From Bernardetiaceae bacterium (GTDB lineage Bacteria; Bacteroidota; Bacteroidia; Cytophagales; Thermoflexibacteraceae), in NCBI GenBank assembly GCA_025057115.1, contig JANWWZ010000012.1, positions 1 to 64,000 of the forward strand: DNA of 64,000 nt, read 5' to 3'. The notes beneath the pieces were generated by a model. That model had not been told where the DNA came from and ran no database searches. It was given only the letters and a program-made list of their open reading frames with translations. The position numbers and the translations under genes are program-made. Shown here piece by piece: positions 46,887 through 56,211 of the stretch (position 1 is the first letter of the stretch; every line of letters begins with the position of its first letter).

Positions 46887-47310
46887 ATACATACGTGCCT
46901 ACATGTAATTTTTTTGCTGTTGTTTTTAAGAATTGCCATCATTTAGCCAATTGTGTTAGGCGGCAAACGGTCTCCTATCTTCCAAGCTAAAAGTTCGAAT
47001 TGCAAGCAAGGGTAATTGCTCGCAGGCATATCAAATTATCGTTTTTGCGCATTAAGTTGGACTTAAAGAACAAAGAAAGGCGATTTTTAGCCAAAATAAT
47101 TAGCTCAAAAGTGTTTTTTTATCCTTCAGAAGACGAAAATGTGCCTTTAATAGGTTTGGCTCTTTCCAAGAGAGGATTGCTTTGTTTTTGAGCGTTTTGC
47201 CAATTTTTTCTATTTTAGAGCAATAAATCCAAAAACCTTGCGTTAACTTTACGGCAAAAAGAGCAGTACTGATAAGTTTGAGTTAGGTACTTTTTTAATC
47301 TTGTTCTGTA
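46887..47310. other. intergenic region without a gene
   Basis: About 420 bases separate ald from the next gene. One 63-codon frame at 47000-47191 has no protein-like features and I do not call it. A TAnnTTT-like sequence near 47243 could be part of the promoter for the gene at 47311. No RNA gene or repeat was seen. Confidence 0.4.
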
Positions 47311-48759
47311 ATGGCAAAGCTCAAAAATATCATCAAACAACTGTCTAATAAAGATTACGAAATTATTTACAACTCTCTCATAGAAAGCAACGCTGAAAAG
47401 TCAGCGACGCTGCTGCGGGCAATACGCGAAAAGCAGCTATCAGATAGCAAAATTATGGAAGAGCTAGAGGTAAATACCAATGCATATTATACCCTGCGTT
47501 CGCGCCTTAACCAGAAAATAGAGGAATATCTGCTGCAGCAGATGGAAAGCCCGCGCACGGATATACTCAAGCGCGTTATTAACATCAACGAAACAATTTT
47601 TACCCGCAAAAAGGCTATCGCTATTGCTACCCTCAAGCGCCTAGAACGCGAACTGCTTGACTATGATCTGTCTAACGAACTCACTATTGTTTACAAGCAT
47701 CTCAAAAGGCTCCATATTAATTCGCCTGATTACTTTTCTTACTCGCAAGCCTATAACCGCCACGTAGCCTACATGCTTGCCATAGACAAAGCCGAGGACA
47801 TGCTTGCTGACTACTTCAAAAAATTTGGCATTTATACCCTCACCGGCGAAGAAATGGACAAAATGCAACTCGTTTTGCTTAACCAAGAAATGCAAAACAT
47901 TGCTAGACTATACAAATCCCATCGCCTTTACGTGTACCAAAGCTGCATGAATGTTTTCCACCGCCTTTTTGTGGAAGAAGAAAAGCCTCAAGACGACCTT
48001 GAGCCTATTGAGGACATCATAGAAAAAGTAGACCAAATATTCTCTCAGTACAATTCAGACCCTACTTATTACCATCTCAAACTAGTTTTCGATTACTTGC
48101 GTTTAGAATATTACAACCATCACAAGGTATTTAAGAAAGCAGAGCGCTACTTTGAGGATGTCAATGATTCTGCTGCTATGCTGCTTTCTAACTACACCCT
48201 TTACACCTACCCCTCTCGTTTCCTAATGACCAAACTGGAGCGCAGCCTTAGACTAGGCATTGAACAGCAGCTTTACCAAGAAAACGAAGCCCTCTTTGAA
48301 GATTTTGAAGTTGATCAAGAAAACATTCCAGAGTATGTCAGCTACATGACTTACAGGGCAATTTGTTGTTATTATGCCGAAAAATATGAGGAAGCAGCCC
48401 GTTGGCTCAATGCCTTGCTTAACGAGGTAAATTTAAAAAAGTATCAACACGCCACCTTGGAAGTGAAATCGTTGCTTGCTTTGCAGTATTGTTTGCAAAA
48501 GGATTTTGAGCTATTTAGTCAATTGATTAACAGTATTCAACGGCAGATACGCGCAGTGGGTAAGGAAGAGTGTTTTCATATTGTTATTTTTAACAAAATA
48601 CTAAAAATCGCCACCACTGATGGTAAAAAAGATAGAATTATAAAAATCCGTTCTTTAGCAGCGAGAATTCCATCTCTAAGAAAAAGGCTTTTCTCTCCTA
48701 CTAAGTATATTTTGTTTGATGAAAAGCTAATCAACAAGCTATCTCAGCTTGCTGTATAA
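47311..48759 (+). CDS. helical protein of unknown function
   Basis: The 482-residue product has no signal peptide and no membrane helix. It is nearly all alpha-helical, with many Leu/Ile, Glu/Lys and Tyr residues spaced as in helical-repeat (TPR-like) or scaffold proteins. The N-terminal 75 residues (residues about 36-71) are a basic segment resembling a regulator or binding helix. Segments such as ICCYYAEKYEEAARWLNALLNEV fit TPR-like pairs. No catalytic motif was seen and I do not recognise the family. It is a single gene, well separated from both neighbours. Confidence 0.75.
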   Translation: MAKLKNIIKQLSNKDYEIIYNSLIESNAEKSATLLRAIREKQLSDSKIMEELEVNTNAYYTLRSRLNQKIEEYLLQQMESPRTDILKRVININETIFTRKKAIAIATLKRLERELLDYDLSNELTIVYKHLKRLHINSPDYFSYSQAYNRHVAYMLAIDKAEDMLADYFKKFGIYTLTGEEMDKMQLVLLNQEMQNIARLYKSHRLYVYQSCMNVFHRLFVEEEKPQDDLEPIEDIIEKVDQIFSQYNSDPTYYHLKLVFDYLRLEYYNHHKVFKKAERYFEDVNDSAAMLLSNYTLYTYPSRFLMTKLERSLRLGIEQQLYQENEALFEDFEVDQENIPEYVSYMTYRAICCYYAEKYEEAARWLNALLNEVNLKKYQHATLEVKSLLALQYCLQKDFELFSQLINSIQRQIRAVGKEECFHIVIFNKILKIATTDGKKDRIIKIRSLAARIPSLRKRLFSPTKYILFDEKLINKLSQLAV

Positions 48760-49064
48760 TTTTTGTTGAATTTGCAAGAGGTTGTTTGAAAATTTTCTGC
48801 CTGTAACAGCTATAAGTCAAGAGTATTGGCAAATAGTAGTTTATTTTGCCATACTTGCAAGGCAAGTTATTATTTTTTTTACCGTTTTTGACTTTTATTC
48901 CGCAAAGAGAATGAAAAAATTTGGCTTTGCGGGTTTTCACCTTGCCTTGATTGGTAAAGATGAGTGAGCGTTTTTTTGCCAAGTTGTGCGAATGGTTGAA
49001 AATAGTGATGTGTTTAATGGCAAAGTAGTTTGGTTTAGAGTACATCTTAGGTTGTAGGAAGGCA
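48760..49064. other. intergenic flank of the IS relic
   Basis: About 305 bases with no gene. It leads into the transposase remnant that starts near 49065. No promoter or terminator was recognised. Confidence 0.4.
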
Positions 49065-49350
49065 ACAATTTTGGATAAAAAGGGGAATTGGCTACTCTTA
49101 TCTTAGTGGTCCAACCTAAGGCGAGGATGGTGGTGGATGCACGTGGGTTGCTACATGTAGGCATGGTTACAGAAGCCAAGATAAAAGATGCCAAAGCGGG
49201 GTTGGAGCCACTTGAATAGATTGCCCTTAGGCGGGAGCGTTTCTCGATTCCACCAAAATGTATTGGATGGAAAGGAGAAATAGCACAAAAATCTGGATAT
49301 CAGGGCTTTATTCCTCAAAAAGGACAGTGCTAAGGTAGAGCCGAACTCCG
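49065..49350 (+). mobile_element. decayed IS5-like transposase remnant, copy 2
   Basis: Frame-disrupted pieces read VVDARGLLHVGMVTEAKIKDAKAGLEPLE, then KGEIAQKSGYQGFIPQKG in another frame. Their order matches an IS5-family transposase core and the copy at 25721-25990, with which the DNA aligns over most of its length. Stops and frameshifts prevent any functional product. The 275 bases after it (to 49625) show no gene; I could not find the element's terminal repeats. Confidence 0.6.
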
Positions 49351-49625
49351 CTAAGACTCGCTGAACCGTCTAATCTGCTGCCTTCAGCAAACTTGCTTGC
49401 ATGAATACAAATTTGGCAAAATACGACCTTATAAAACCAGACAATCTCCGTGGTTCAAAAAAAATAGGCTCAAATGCTCTGCTAAAAACTAAGGGAAGTA
49501 GACGATTTCTTATCCTTGAAAGCTGCAAGGAGATTTTTGCCTATAGGCGGTTTATCATTTGATTATGATGCCGTATTTTTGGACTCATGCTTGTAAATTA
49601 GGAACGTGCAAGACTAAAAGCATAT

Positions 49626-51266
49626 ATGGCTGAGATTATTCGCATGCCCAAAATGAGCGATACCATGACTGAGGGCGTTATTGCTAGTTGGCTCAAAAAA
49701 GTGGGCGATAAGGTCAAATCGGGCGATATTTTGGCAGAAGTGGAAACCGACAAGGCAACCATGGAGCTGGAAAGCTACTACGATGGCATACTGCTATACA
49801 TTGGAGTACCAGAAAAACAAACCGTGCCCGTAGATGGGGTAATTGCTATCATTGGCAAGGAAGGGGAGGATATTAGTGGAATACTAGCTCAGCTAAATCT
49901 TCCTCCTACTCCTTCTCCCTCAAAAGCTGCTAATGGAACAGCACCGACCTCAGTGGTTACAGGGCAAGCTCCTTCTCCCAAAAAAGCAAATGCCACCGTT
50001 ATCCGCATGCCCAAAATGAGCGATACCATGACCGAAGGTGTTATTGCTAAATGGCTCAAAAAAGTGGGTGACAAAGTAAAGTCGGGCGATATTTTGGCAG
50101 AAGTGGAAACCGATAAGGCTACCATGGAGCTAGAAAGCTATGAAGAAGGTACATTGCTTTATATAGGTGTGGAAGCGGGCAAACCGGTCCCTGTAGATGG
50201 CATTATTGCTATTATTGGCGAAGAAGGTGCTGACTATCAGTCTCTTTTGCAAACTCCGTCCACCTCAGCTCAGCCTCAAAAAACTATTCAGGACCATAGC
50301 TCAGCACCTGCTGTTGTACAAAGCTCTTCTGTAGCTCAGAGTGCTGCTCCGCCGCCTGCCGCCGTTGAAGGGAGTTCAATTACAGAAACGGGTAGAATTA
50401 AAGCCTCGCCTTTGGCAAAACGCATGGCAAAAGAGCGCGGCATAGACCTTTCCCAAGTCAAAGGGACGGGTGAAAATGGGCGGATTGTTAAACGGGATAT
50501 AGAAGCCTTTGTGCCACCGGCTGCCCCTGCTGAGCAAGCACCTGCCGTTCCGACTCCTACGCCGTCCCGTCAGTTTGCCTATCAAGAAAGCTTCACTGAG
50601 GTGCCAGTAAGTCAAATGCGCAAAACAATTGCTCGTCGCCTCAGCGAAAGTGCCTTTACAGCGCCTCACTTCTACTTAACAGTAGAAATTAACATGGATA
50701 AAGCTGTAGCAGCGCGGCAAAGTATTAACCAAGTAGCTCCTGTGAAAATTTCCTACAACGATATGCTTATCAAAGCCTGTGCAATGGCTTTGCGCAAGCA
50801 TCCAATGGTAAATGCTTCCTGGCAAGGAGATAAAATACGCATCAATCATCATATTCACATCGGAGTAGCAGTGGCGGTAGAAGAGGGCTTACTAGTGCCT
50901 GTTGTGCGCTTTGCCGATATGAAATCCCTATCAGAAATTTCTGCGGAAGTGAAAGACCTCAGCGCTAAAGCCAAAAGCAAGAAACTCCAACCAGCGGATT
51001 GGACAGGCAACACCTTTTCCATTTCCAACTTAGGCATGTTTGGCATTGAAGAATTTACTTCCATCATCAACCCTCCTGATGCTTGCATTTTATCCGTAGG
51101 GGCTATTCGCCAAGTGCCAGTGGTAGATAATGGACAAATTCGCATTGGCAATGTGATGAAAGTTACCCTTGCTTGCGATCATAGAGTAGTTGACGGTGCT
51201 ACTGGAGCAGCCTTCTTGCAAACTCTTGTCCAGCTAATGGAAGATCCTGTGCGCATCTTGATTTAA
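49626..51266 (+). CDS. pdhC: dihydrolipoamide acetyltransferase (pyruvate dehydrogenase E2), two lipoyl domains
   Basis: The 546-residue E2 component has two lipoyl domains (about 1-78 and 124-200) with the lipoylated Lys in VETDKATMELESY, each followed by a Pro/Ala/Thr linker. An E3-binding domain follows at about 258-295 (ASPLAKRMAKERGIDLSQVKG), then the catalytic domain (about 330-546) ending with the active-site DHRVVDGATGAAFLQ. It transfers acetyl groups from lipoate to CoA. The two lipoyl domains are nearly identical, also at the DNA level, apart from mostly synonymous changes. E1 and E3 genes are not adjacent; the lpdA of this window is 35 kb away. Confidence 0.94.
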   Translation: MAEIIRMPKMSDTMTEGVIASWLKKVGDKVKSGDILAEVETDKATMELESYYDGILLYIGVPEKQTVPVDGVIAIIGKEGEDISGILAQLNLPPTPSPSKAANGTAPTSVVTGQAPSPKKANATVIRMPKMSDTMTEGVIAKWLKKVGDKVKSGDILAEVETDKATMELESYEEGTLLYIGVEAGKPVPVDGIIAIIGEEGADYQSLLQTPSTSAQPQKTIQDHSSAPAVVQSSSVAQSAAPPPAAVEGSSITETGRIKASPLAKRMAKERGIDLSQVKGTGENGRIVKRDIEAFVPPAAPAEQAPAVPTPTPSRQFAYQESFTEVPVSQMRKTIARRLSESAFTAPHFYLTVEINMDKAVAARQSINQVAPVKISYNDMLIKACAMALRKHPMVNASWQGDKIRINHHIHIGVAVAVEEGLLVPVVRFADMKSLSEISAEVKDLSAKAKSKKLQPADWTGNTFSISNLGMFGIEEFTSIINPPDACILSVGAIRQVPVVDNGQIRIGNVMKVTLACDHRVVDGATGAAFLQTLVQLMEDPVRILI

Positions 51267-51573
51267 TTGAATCGTACTAACTGGCAACAAGCAAAAGCCC
51301 TTTTTCAAATCGATGCAATCTCTTGCACAACCTAAGGGAGAATGAAACTATCTTTTCGGTGCTTTGTTCATTAGGCAAGTTGGGTTGATGGGAAAAGGCT
51401 TTTCATTCCTTGCGAAATAAGGCTCATCGTCGGCAAGAAATGTTGTAGCGATCTTTAAGGTATTGATAAAATTACAAGGTTCATTGATACAAAATAATGC
51501 TTGCCCAAGCCAAAACCCATAGTAACATGAGGCAATCTACTTAAAAATTTGCCTTAGCAGCGAAATATTAGTA

Positions 51574-51619
51574 TTGTTGTGCAGCTAAGTAATGAAAAAA
51601 CCTCTCAACTGCACAACAA
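51574..51619 (+). promoter_or_regulatory. inverted repeat overlapping the leader of the symporter gene
   Basis: An 11-base perfect inverted repeat (TTGTTGTGCAG at 51574-51584 and CTGCACAACAA at 51609-51619) with a 24-base loop ends 3 bases before the ATG at 51623. In the mRNA it would form a hairpin that covers the ribosome-binding region, or it may be an operator. It lies in the 355-base intergenic region after the E2 gene (51267-51622), which is otherwise empty. Confidence 0.5.
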
Positions 51620-51622
51620 CCT

Positions 51623-53263
51623 ATGACAACTATCGACTACATCGTCTTCTTTGGTTATTGCGTAACCATTGTAGCCATCGGCTTATGGGTTTCCCGAGAA
51701 GAAAAAGGGCATGAAAGAGATTCTAAAGACTACTTTCTAGCAAGCCGCGCCTTGCCGTGGTGGGCTATCGGTGCCTCTTTGATTGCTTCCAATATCTCCG
51801 CCGAGCAATTTATTGGGATGTCAGGCTCTGGCTTTGCCATCGGTCTTGCTATATCTACTTACGAATGGATGGCAGCGGCTACTTTGCTGGTAGTGGGCAA
51901 ATTTTTCCTTCCCGTATTTCTCAAAACTGGCATTTATACCATGCCGCAATTTTTAGAAACCCGCTATGACAGTCGCGTAAGGACAGTCATGGCTGTTTTT
52001 TGGTTACTGGTATATGTGTTTGTAAATCTTACTTCTGTGCTGTACTTAGGCTCTCTTACCTTGCATACGGTGTTGGGAGTGCCTATGATTCAAGCCATTA
52101 TAGGACTATCAGCGCTGGCTATTCTCTACTCTATCTACGGCGGATTAATGGCAGTGGCATGGACTGATATTGTGCAAGTAATCTTTTTAGTAGTGGGAGG
52201 GTTGGCTACCACTTACTTGGCATTAGACCTAGTAGGCAATGGCGATGCCTGGGCAGGACTTGTAGCACTGCGGCAAAAAGCCCCCGACCATTTCCACATG
52301 ATTCTGTTTGAAGGGCAAATGATGATTCCCGATGGAATGGGTGGCAAAAGAGATGCATATTTAGATTTGCCTGGCTTGAGTGTACTCATCGGCGGCATGT
52401 GGATTGTCAATACAAACTATTGGGGATGCAATCAGTATATTACCCAGCGGGCTTTAGCTGCCAAAAGCCTTGACGAGGCTCAAAAAGGAGTCATCTTTGC
52501 TGGCTTTCTCAAATTACTGATGCCTCTGATTGTAGTGGTGCCAGGCATTGCTGCTTATGTAATCGTCCTTCAAGAAGGAGGAGCAGGAAGTTTTACCACT
52601 GCTATGACCGATACTGCCACTGGGTTTATTAAGTCCGATAAAGCCTATCCTGCCTTGCTAAACTTACTACCTGCAGGATTGAAAGGAGTTGCTTTTGCTG
52701 CCTTAGCAGCTGCTATTGTCTCCTCCCTTGCTTCTATGGCAAACAGCACAGCAACGATTTTTACCATGGACTTATATCGCAACTTCATCAACCAAAATGC
52801 TTCAGAGGCTACACTGGTGCGCGTAGGACGCATAGTAGCACTTTCAGCTTTTGTCATTGCTGCTTTGGTGGCTCCTGCTTTAGGTGCTTTAGACCAAGCC
52901 TTTCAGTTTATTCAGGAATATACTGGATTTGTATCTCCAGGGGTGGTAGCTATTTTCTTATTCGGTTTCTTTTGGAAGCGCACTACTGCCAATGCTGCAT
53001 TGTTTGCTGCCATCACTACCATTCCTCTTTCAGCTATTTTAAAACAACTATTACCTAACTTGCCCTTCATAGATCGGATGGGGGTAGTATTTTTAGTCAT
53101 TATAGCAGGCATGATAGTGATTAGCTTATTGGATAGTGGCAGCAAGAATAATCCCAAAGCAATTGAGGTAACAGCTCACATGTTGCGCACTAGCCCAGCC
53201 TTTAACATCGGTGCTATGCTCATTATAGGCATTTTGGCGGCGTTATATACTATTTTCTGGTAG
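51623..53263 (+). CDS. sodium:solute symporter (SSS family)
   Basis: The 546-residue protein has about fourteen transmembrane helices and the SSS hallmarks: DYFLASRALPWWAIGASLIASNISAEQFIG near the N-terminus and the sodium-binding region around LAAAIVSSLASMANSTATIFTMDLY. It should import a sugar, polyol or similar solute with Na+ (vSGLT-like), but the sequence alone does not tell which. No catabolic genes are adjacent. An inverted repeat directly precedes the start. Confidence 0.9.
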   Translation: MTTIDYIVFFGYCVTIVAIGLWVSREEKGHERDSKDYFLASRALPWWAIGASLIASNISAEQFIGMSGSGFAIGLAISTYEWMAAATLLVVGKFFLPVFLKTGIYTMPQFLETRYDSRVRTVMAVFWLLVYVFVNLTSVLYLGSLTLHTVLGVPMIQAIIGLSALAILYSIYGGLMAVAWTDIVQVIFLVVGGLATTYLALDLVGNGDAWAGLVALRQKAPDHFHMILFEGQMMIPDGMGGKRDAYLDLPGLSVLIGGMWIVNTNYWGCNQYITQRALAAKSLDEAQKGVIFAGFLKLLMPLIVVVPGIAAYVIVLQEGGAGSFTTAMTDTATGFIKSDKAYPALLNLLPAGLKGVAFAALAAAIVSSLASMANSTATIFTMDLYRNFINQNASEATLVRVGRIVALSAFVIAALVAPALGALDQAFQFIQEYTGFVSPGVVAIFLFGFFWKRTTANAALFAAITTIPLSAILKQLLPNLPFIDRMGVVFLVIIAGMIVISLLDSGSKNNPKAIEVTAHMLRTSPAFNIGAMLIIGILAALYTIFW

Positions 53264-53309
53264 CAACAGCGATGAGCATGTTTCCAGAAGGTAGAGATTG
53301 TTTAATTGT

Positions 53310-55214
53310 TTAATCCTCCCAAGTAATCTTCAATCGCTTCCACCAGTGCTGAAACACCACCAGCGCCCAGAGATGGTTCTGCTCCACTGGGCGCCCTTTT
53401 AATAGCTGTTCTTTCAATTGGCTAACGTAAGAAGGATTAAAGACACCTTGCTGCTGAATAAATTCTTCTCCCAATAAGTCTTTTTCTATCCAAGTGCGCC
53501 AAATGGTGCGGAACGCCTTCAGTAAAGGCACTTCAAATCCTTTTTTAGGGCGATTGAATAACTGTTTAGGCAACAAGTTGCGAAAAGCCTCTTGTAGTAT
53601 TCTTTTGTTAAGTTGTCGATTAATTTTATACTCTTCAGGTAAACACAAAGCAAATTCTACTAAGCGATGGTCCATAAAAGGAACGCGCACTTCTAAGCCG
53701 TGTGCCATGCTCATGCTATCAGCCTTGTGAAGCATATCGTTGGGCAAAACAAGGTGCACATCAGCAAAGAGCACTTGATTGAGTCCGTTGTTACCAATTA
53801 ACTCTTGCCACCGCGCTTTGCGTTGGAAAAATTCCTTTACTACTTCTTCATGGTGTTTTATTTGAAGCAATTGCATAGCTACCTTTTCTGGCATAAAACA
53901 GCTTAAAAACCAGTAGCGCTCTGGTGGTGTCAGCAAAGCTGCCTGGGCTAGCCGTTGCATTCGCCTAAATCGATTTTGCCATGCGCTATTTCGCGATTTA
54001 GGTAATTTTTCTAGCAAAGGAGTTAAAAATTTTACAAGTTTTACACGCCAATTGCCATTTCGAATCCACCATTCTGCGCGATATTTTTGATATCCGCCAA
54101 AGAGTTCATCGGCTCCATCGCCTGAGAGGGCTACAGTTACATGCTGGCGGGTCCTTTGGCTGAGAATGTAGTACGGAATGGCAGAGGAATCAGCAAAAGG
54201 CTCTCCCATGAGAGGTAAAATTTTTTCTACTGCTTCAAATAAATCTTCATTTTTCAACTTAAACGTGTAGTGATAGGTGCCGAAATGTCGTGCTACGATT
54301 TCGGCGTAATTAGTTTCGTCAAAAAAAGGCTCTTCTTGGTAACCAATAGAGAAAGTTTGTAAATGGTTTTTTAATTGTTTTGCCAGCCCTGTAATAATAG
54401 AAGAGTCTATGCCCCCGCTCAAAAAGGTTCCTAAGGGTACATCAGCTACCATCCGTTCCGCTACGGACTGCTCCAGTAGAGTTACTACTCGGTGGCAGGC
54501 TTCTTGGTAGCTGCCCTTGTAAGCATTTTGTTGAAGAGGTTTAGGAGGAGCATACCAGCGAATGACTTCGCGCTGGCGCTTTTGCAGGCGGATGTAGTGC
54601 CCTGGAGGAAGTTTGTACACATTTTTTAAAGCAGTATAAGGAGCGGGAATGTAATGCAATTGGAAATACTCAATTATAGAAGCCTTATCTACTTGTCGCG
54701 GAATGCCAAAAGCTAAAAGCGCGTTTAGTTCCGAAGCAAATAAAAATTTGTCTTCGTCTTCATACCACAGTAAAGGTTTAATGCCCATGCGGTCGCGGGC
54801 AAGCAACAGACTTTCTTCCCACGCATCGTAAAGAGCAAAAGCAAAGAAGCCATGTAGGTAAGAAAGTCCTTGGGTGCCATTTTTGATAAGCCAGTAAAGC
54901 AATACTTCTGTATCAGACTGGGTGCGGAAAGGGATGCCCTCCCTTTCTAGAATGTTGCGAAGTTGCCTAAAGTTGTAGATCTCTCCATTGAAAACGATGG
55001 TATAGCGTTCTGTTACATCGCTCATGGGTTGGTTGGCTTCTGCAGTGAGGTCTATTACTGCCAGTCTTCTATGTCCTAAGCCACAGCGATGATGATCGAA
55101 AAGCCTTCCCGCATCGGGACCGCGATGAGCTAAGGCATTGGTAGCAGCAAGCAAGTTAATCATGCTGAACCGACCTATTTCGTTGTATGCGTAAATGCCA
55201 CAAATGCCACACAT
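53310..55214 (-). CDS. asnB: asparagine synthase (glutamine-hydrolysing)
   Basis: The 634-residue enzyme has an N-terminal class II glutaminase with Cys2 (MCGICGIYAYN), HRGPDA and the RLAVIDL segment. The synthetase domain begins near residue 235 with the ATP-binding motif LSGGIDSSII, and has ALSGDGADELFGGYQKY. It makes asparagine from aspartate, glutamine and ATP. The length is typical of the Bacteroidota/Bacillus AsnB family. It is convergent with the symporter and divergent from cas6. Confidence 0.95.
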   Translation of the reverse strand: MCGICGIYAYNEIGRFSMINLLAATNALAHRGPDAGRLFDHHRCGLGHRRLAVIDLTAEANQPMSDVTERYTIVFNGEIYNFRQLRNILEREGIPFRTQSDTEVLLYWLIKNGTQGLSYLHGFFAFALYDAWEESLLLARDRMGIKPLLWYEDEDKFLFASELNALLAFGIPRQVDKASIIEYFQLHYIPAPYTALKNVYKLPPGHYIRLQKRQREVIRWYAPPKPLQQNAYKGSYQEACHRVVTLLEQSVAERMVADVPLGTFLSGGIDSSIITGLAKQLKNHLQTFSIGYQEEPFFDETNYAEIVARHFGTYHYTFKLKNEDLFEAVEKILPLMGEPFADSSAIPYYILSQRTRQHVTVALSGDGADELFGGYQKYRAEWWIRNGNWRVKLVKFLTPLLEKLPKSRNSAWQNRFRRMQRLAQAALLTPPERYWFLSCFMPEKVAMQLLQIKHHEEVVKEFFQRKARWQELIGNNGLNQVLFADVHLVLPNDMLHKADSMSMAHGLEVRVPFMDHRLVEFALCLPEEYKINRQLNKRILQEAFRNLLPKQLFNRPKKGFEVPLLKAFRTIWRTWIEKDLLGEEFIQQQGVFNPSYVSQLKEQLLKGRPVEQNHLWALVVFQHWWKRLKITWED

Positions 55215-55432
55215 AGTTGCAAGGTATAAAATTTATCATCACACAAAAAAGCAAATGAAAAACCTGTTGAGCCTATGTTTATAAAAAATTTATGCATTGA
55301 AAACTTGCGTTGAATAATTACGCTTTTTTATATTACCACCGTCAAAAAAGCTTCGATGAGAAAAAAGTTCTTTGTTGAGAGGAACCTTTCTTATCGGCAA
55401 GGTATAGACCTATAAAACAGCTTCTTAGACTT

Positions 55433-56134
55433 ATGCTACTGGCTTTACCATACCTGCGCATTGGCTTTAATGCCTTTATCGAAGGGCGAGATATTCCCCT
55501 ATTTCGGGGTGCAATCGCTCAAATTGCTGGTTACGACCATGTTTTGTTTCACAATCACACTGAAGAAGGGTTTCGCTACGCCTATCCGCTTATTCAATAT
55601 AAACAAATACGCAACAAGCTGAGTATTGTTTGCGTAGGGGAAGGCACGGAAGAAATTAGCTACTTATTTCGCTCAGGCAAACCTTATCGCCTGCGCATCG
55701 GCGAGAAACATTTAGAAATGTCCATCGAGATTTTGAATGCGCGCAAGCATCCTTTGCAGGTATGGAATTCCATGATATCTTACCGAATTTGCCGCTGGTT
55801 CCCATTTAATTCAGAAACTTACCAAGCCTATCGCCAGAAGACCACTGACCAAGCTCGTCGCGAATTGCTAGAGGCTACTCTACGAGGTCAAATCATGGCT
55901 TTTGCTAAAGGAGTAGGCTGGAGATTGCCTTCCAAAGAAGAACGCCCTATTATCTGCCGAATTCTTCATTTAAGTGAGCCAGTGCGCCACACTGTCCGCC
56001 AAGCTCGGCTGATTGCCTTTAATGCCACCTTCGAAACTAATGTATCGTTGCCCAACTTTATCGGATTAGGGCGGCATGTAAGCATTGGCTACGGTGTTAT
56101 CTCACAATTGCAAAAAGAAGAGGAACTTTTTTGA
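55433..56134 (+). CDS. cas6: CRISPR endoribonuclease Cas6
   Basis: The 233-residue protein has the Cas6 RAMP pattern of Bacteroidota loci. The N-terminus has FRGAIAQIAGYDHVLFHNHTEE and YPLIQYKQI, and the C-terminus carries the glycine-rich loop FIGLGRHVSIGYGVI. It cuts the CRISPR precursor RNA to give crRNAs. Which His acts is not certain from sequence. It heads the type III-A operon, 77 bases before cas10, but the array it would process is not in this window. Length and layout are normal. Confidence 0.87.
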   Translation: MLLALPYLRIGFNAFIEGRDIPLFRGAIAQIAGYDHVLFHNHTEEGFRYAYPLIQYKQIRNKLSIVCVGEGTEEISYLFRSGKPYRLRIGEKHLEMSIEILNARKHPLQVWNSMISYRICRWFPFNSETYQAYRQKTTDQARRELLEATLRGQIMAFAKGVGWRLPSKEERPIICRILHLSEPVRHTVRQARLIAFNATFETNVSLPNFIGLGRHVSIGYGVISQLQKEEELF

Positions 56135-56211
56135 GTAAATGGTATTAAGTTGTGCATGGGTAGCAGCTTCGTTGATAATTGGCGGCAGATTTACATTCAT
56201 GCATTTGCAAT

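Noticed and set aside
47000-47191. Possible 63-codon gene
   Set aside because: Basic and aromatic residues without family features, no good start context, no neighbour in an operon.
55215-55432. CRISPR array upstream of cas6
   Set aside because: No regularly spaced repeats are present; the interval is an AT-rich leader-like region without repeats.
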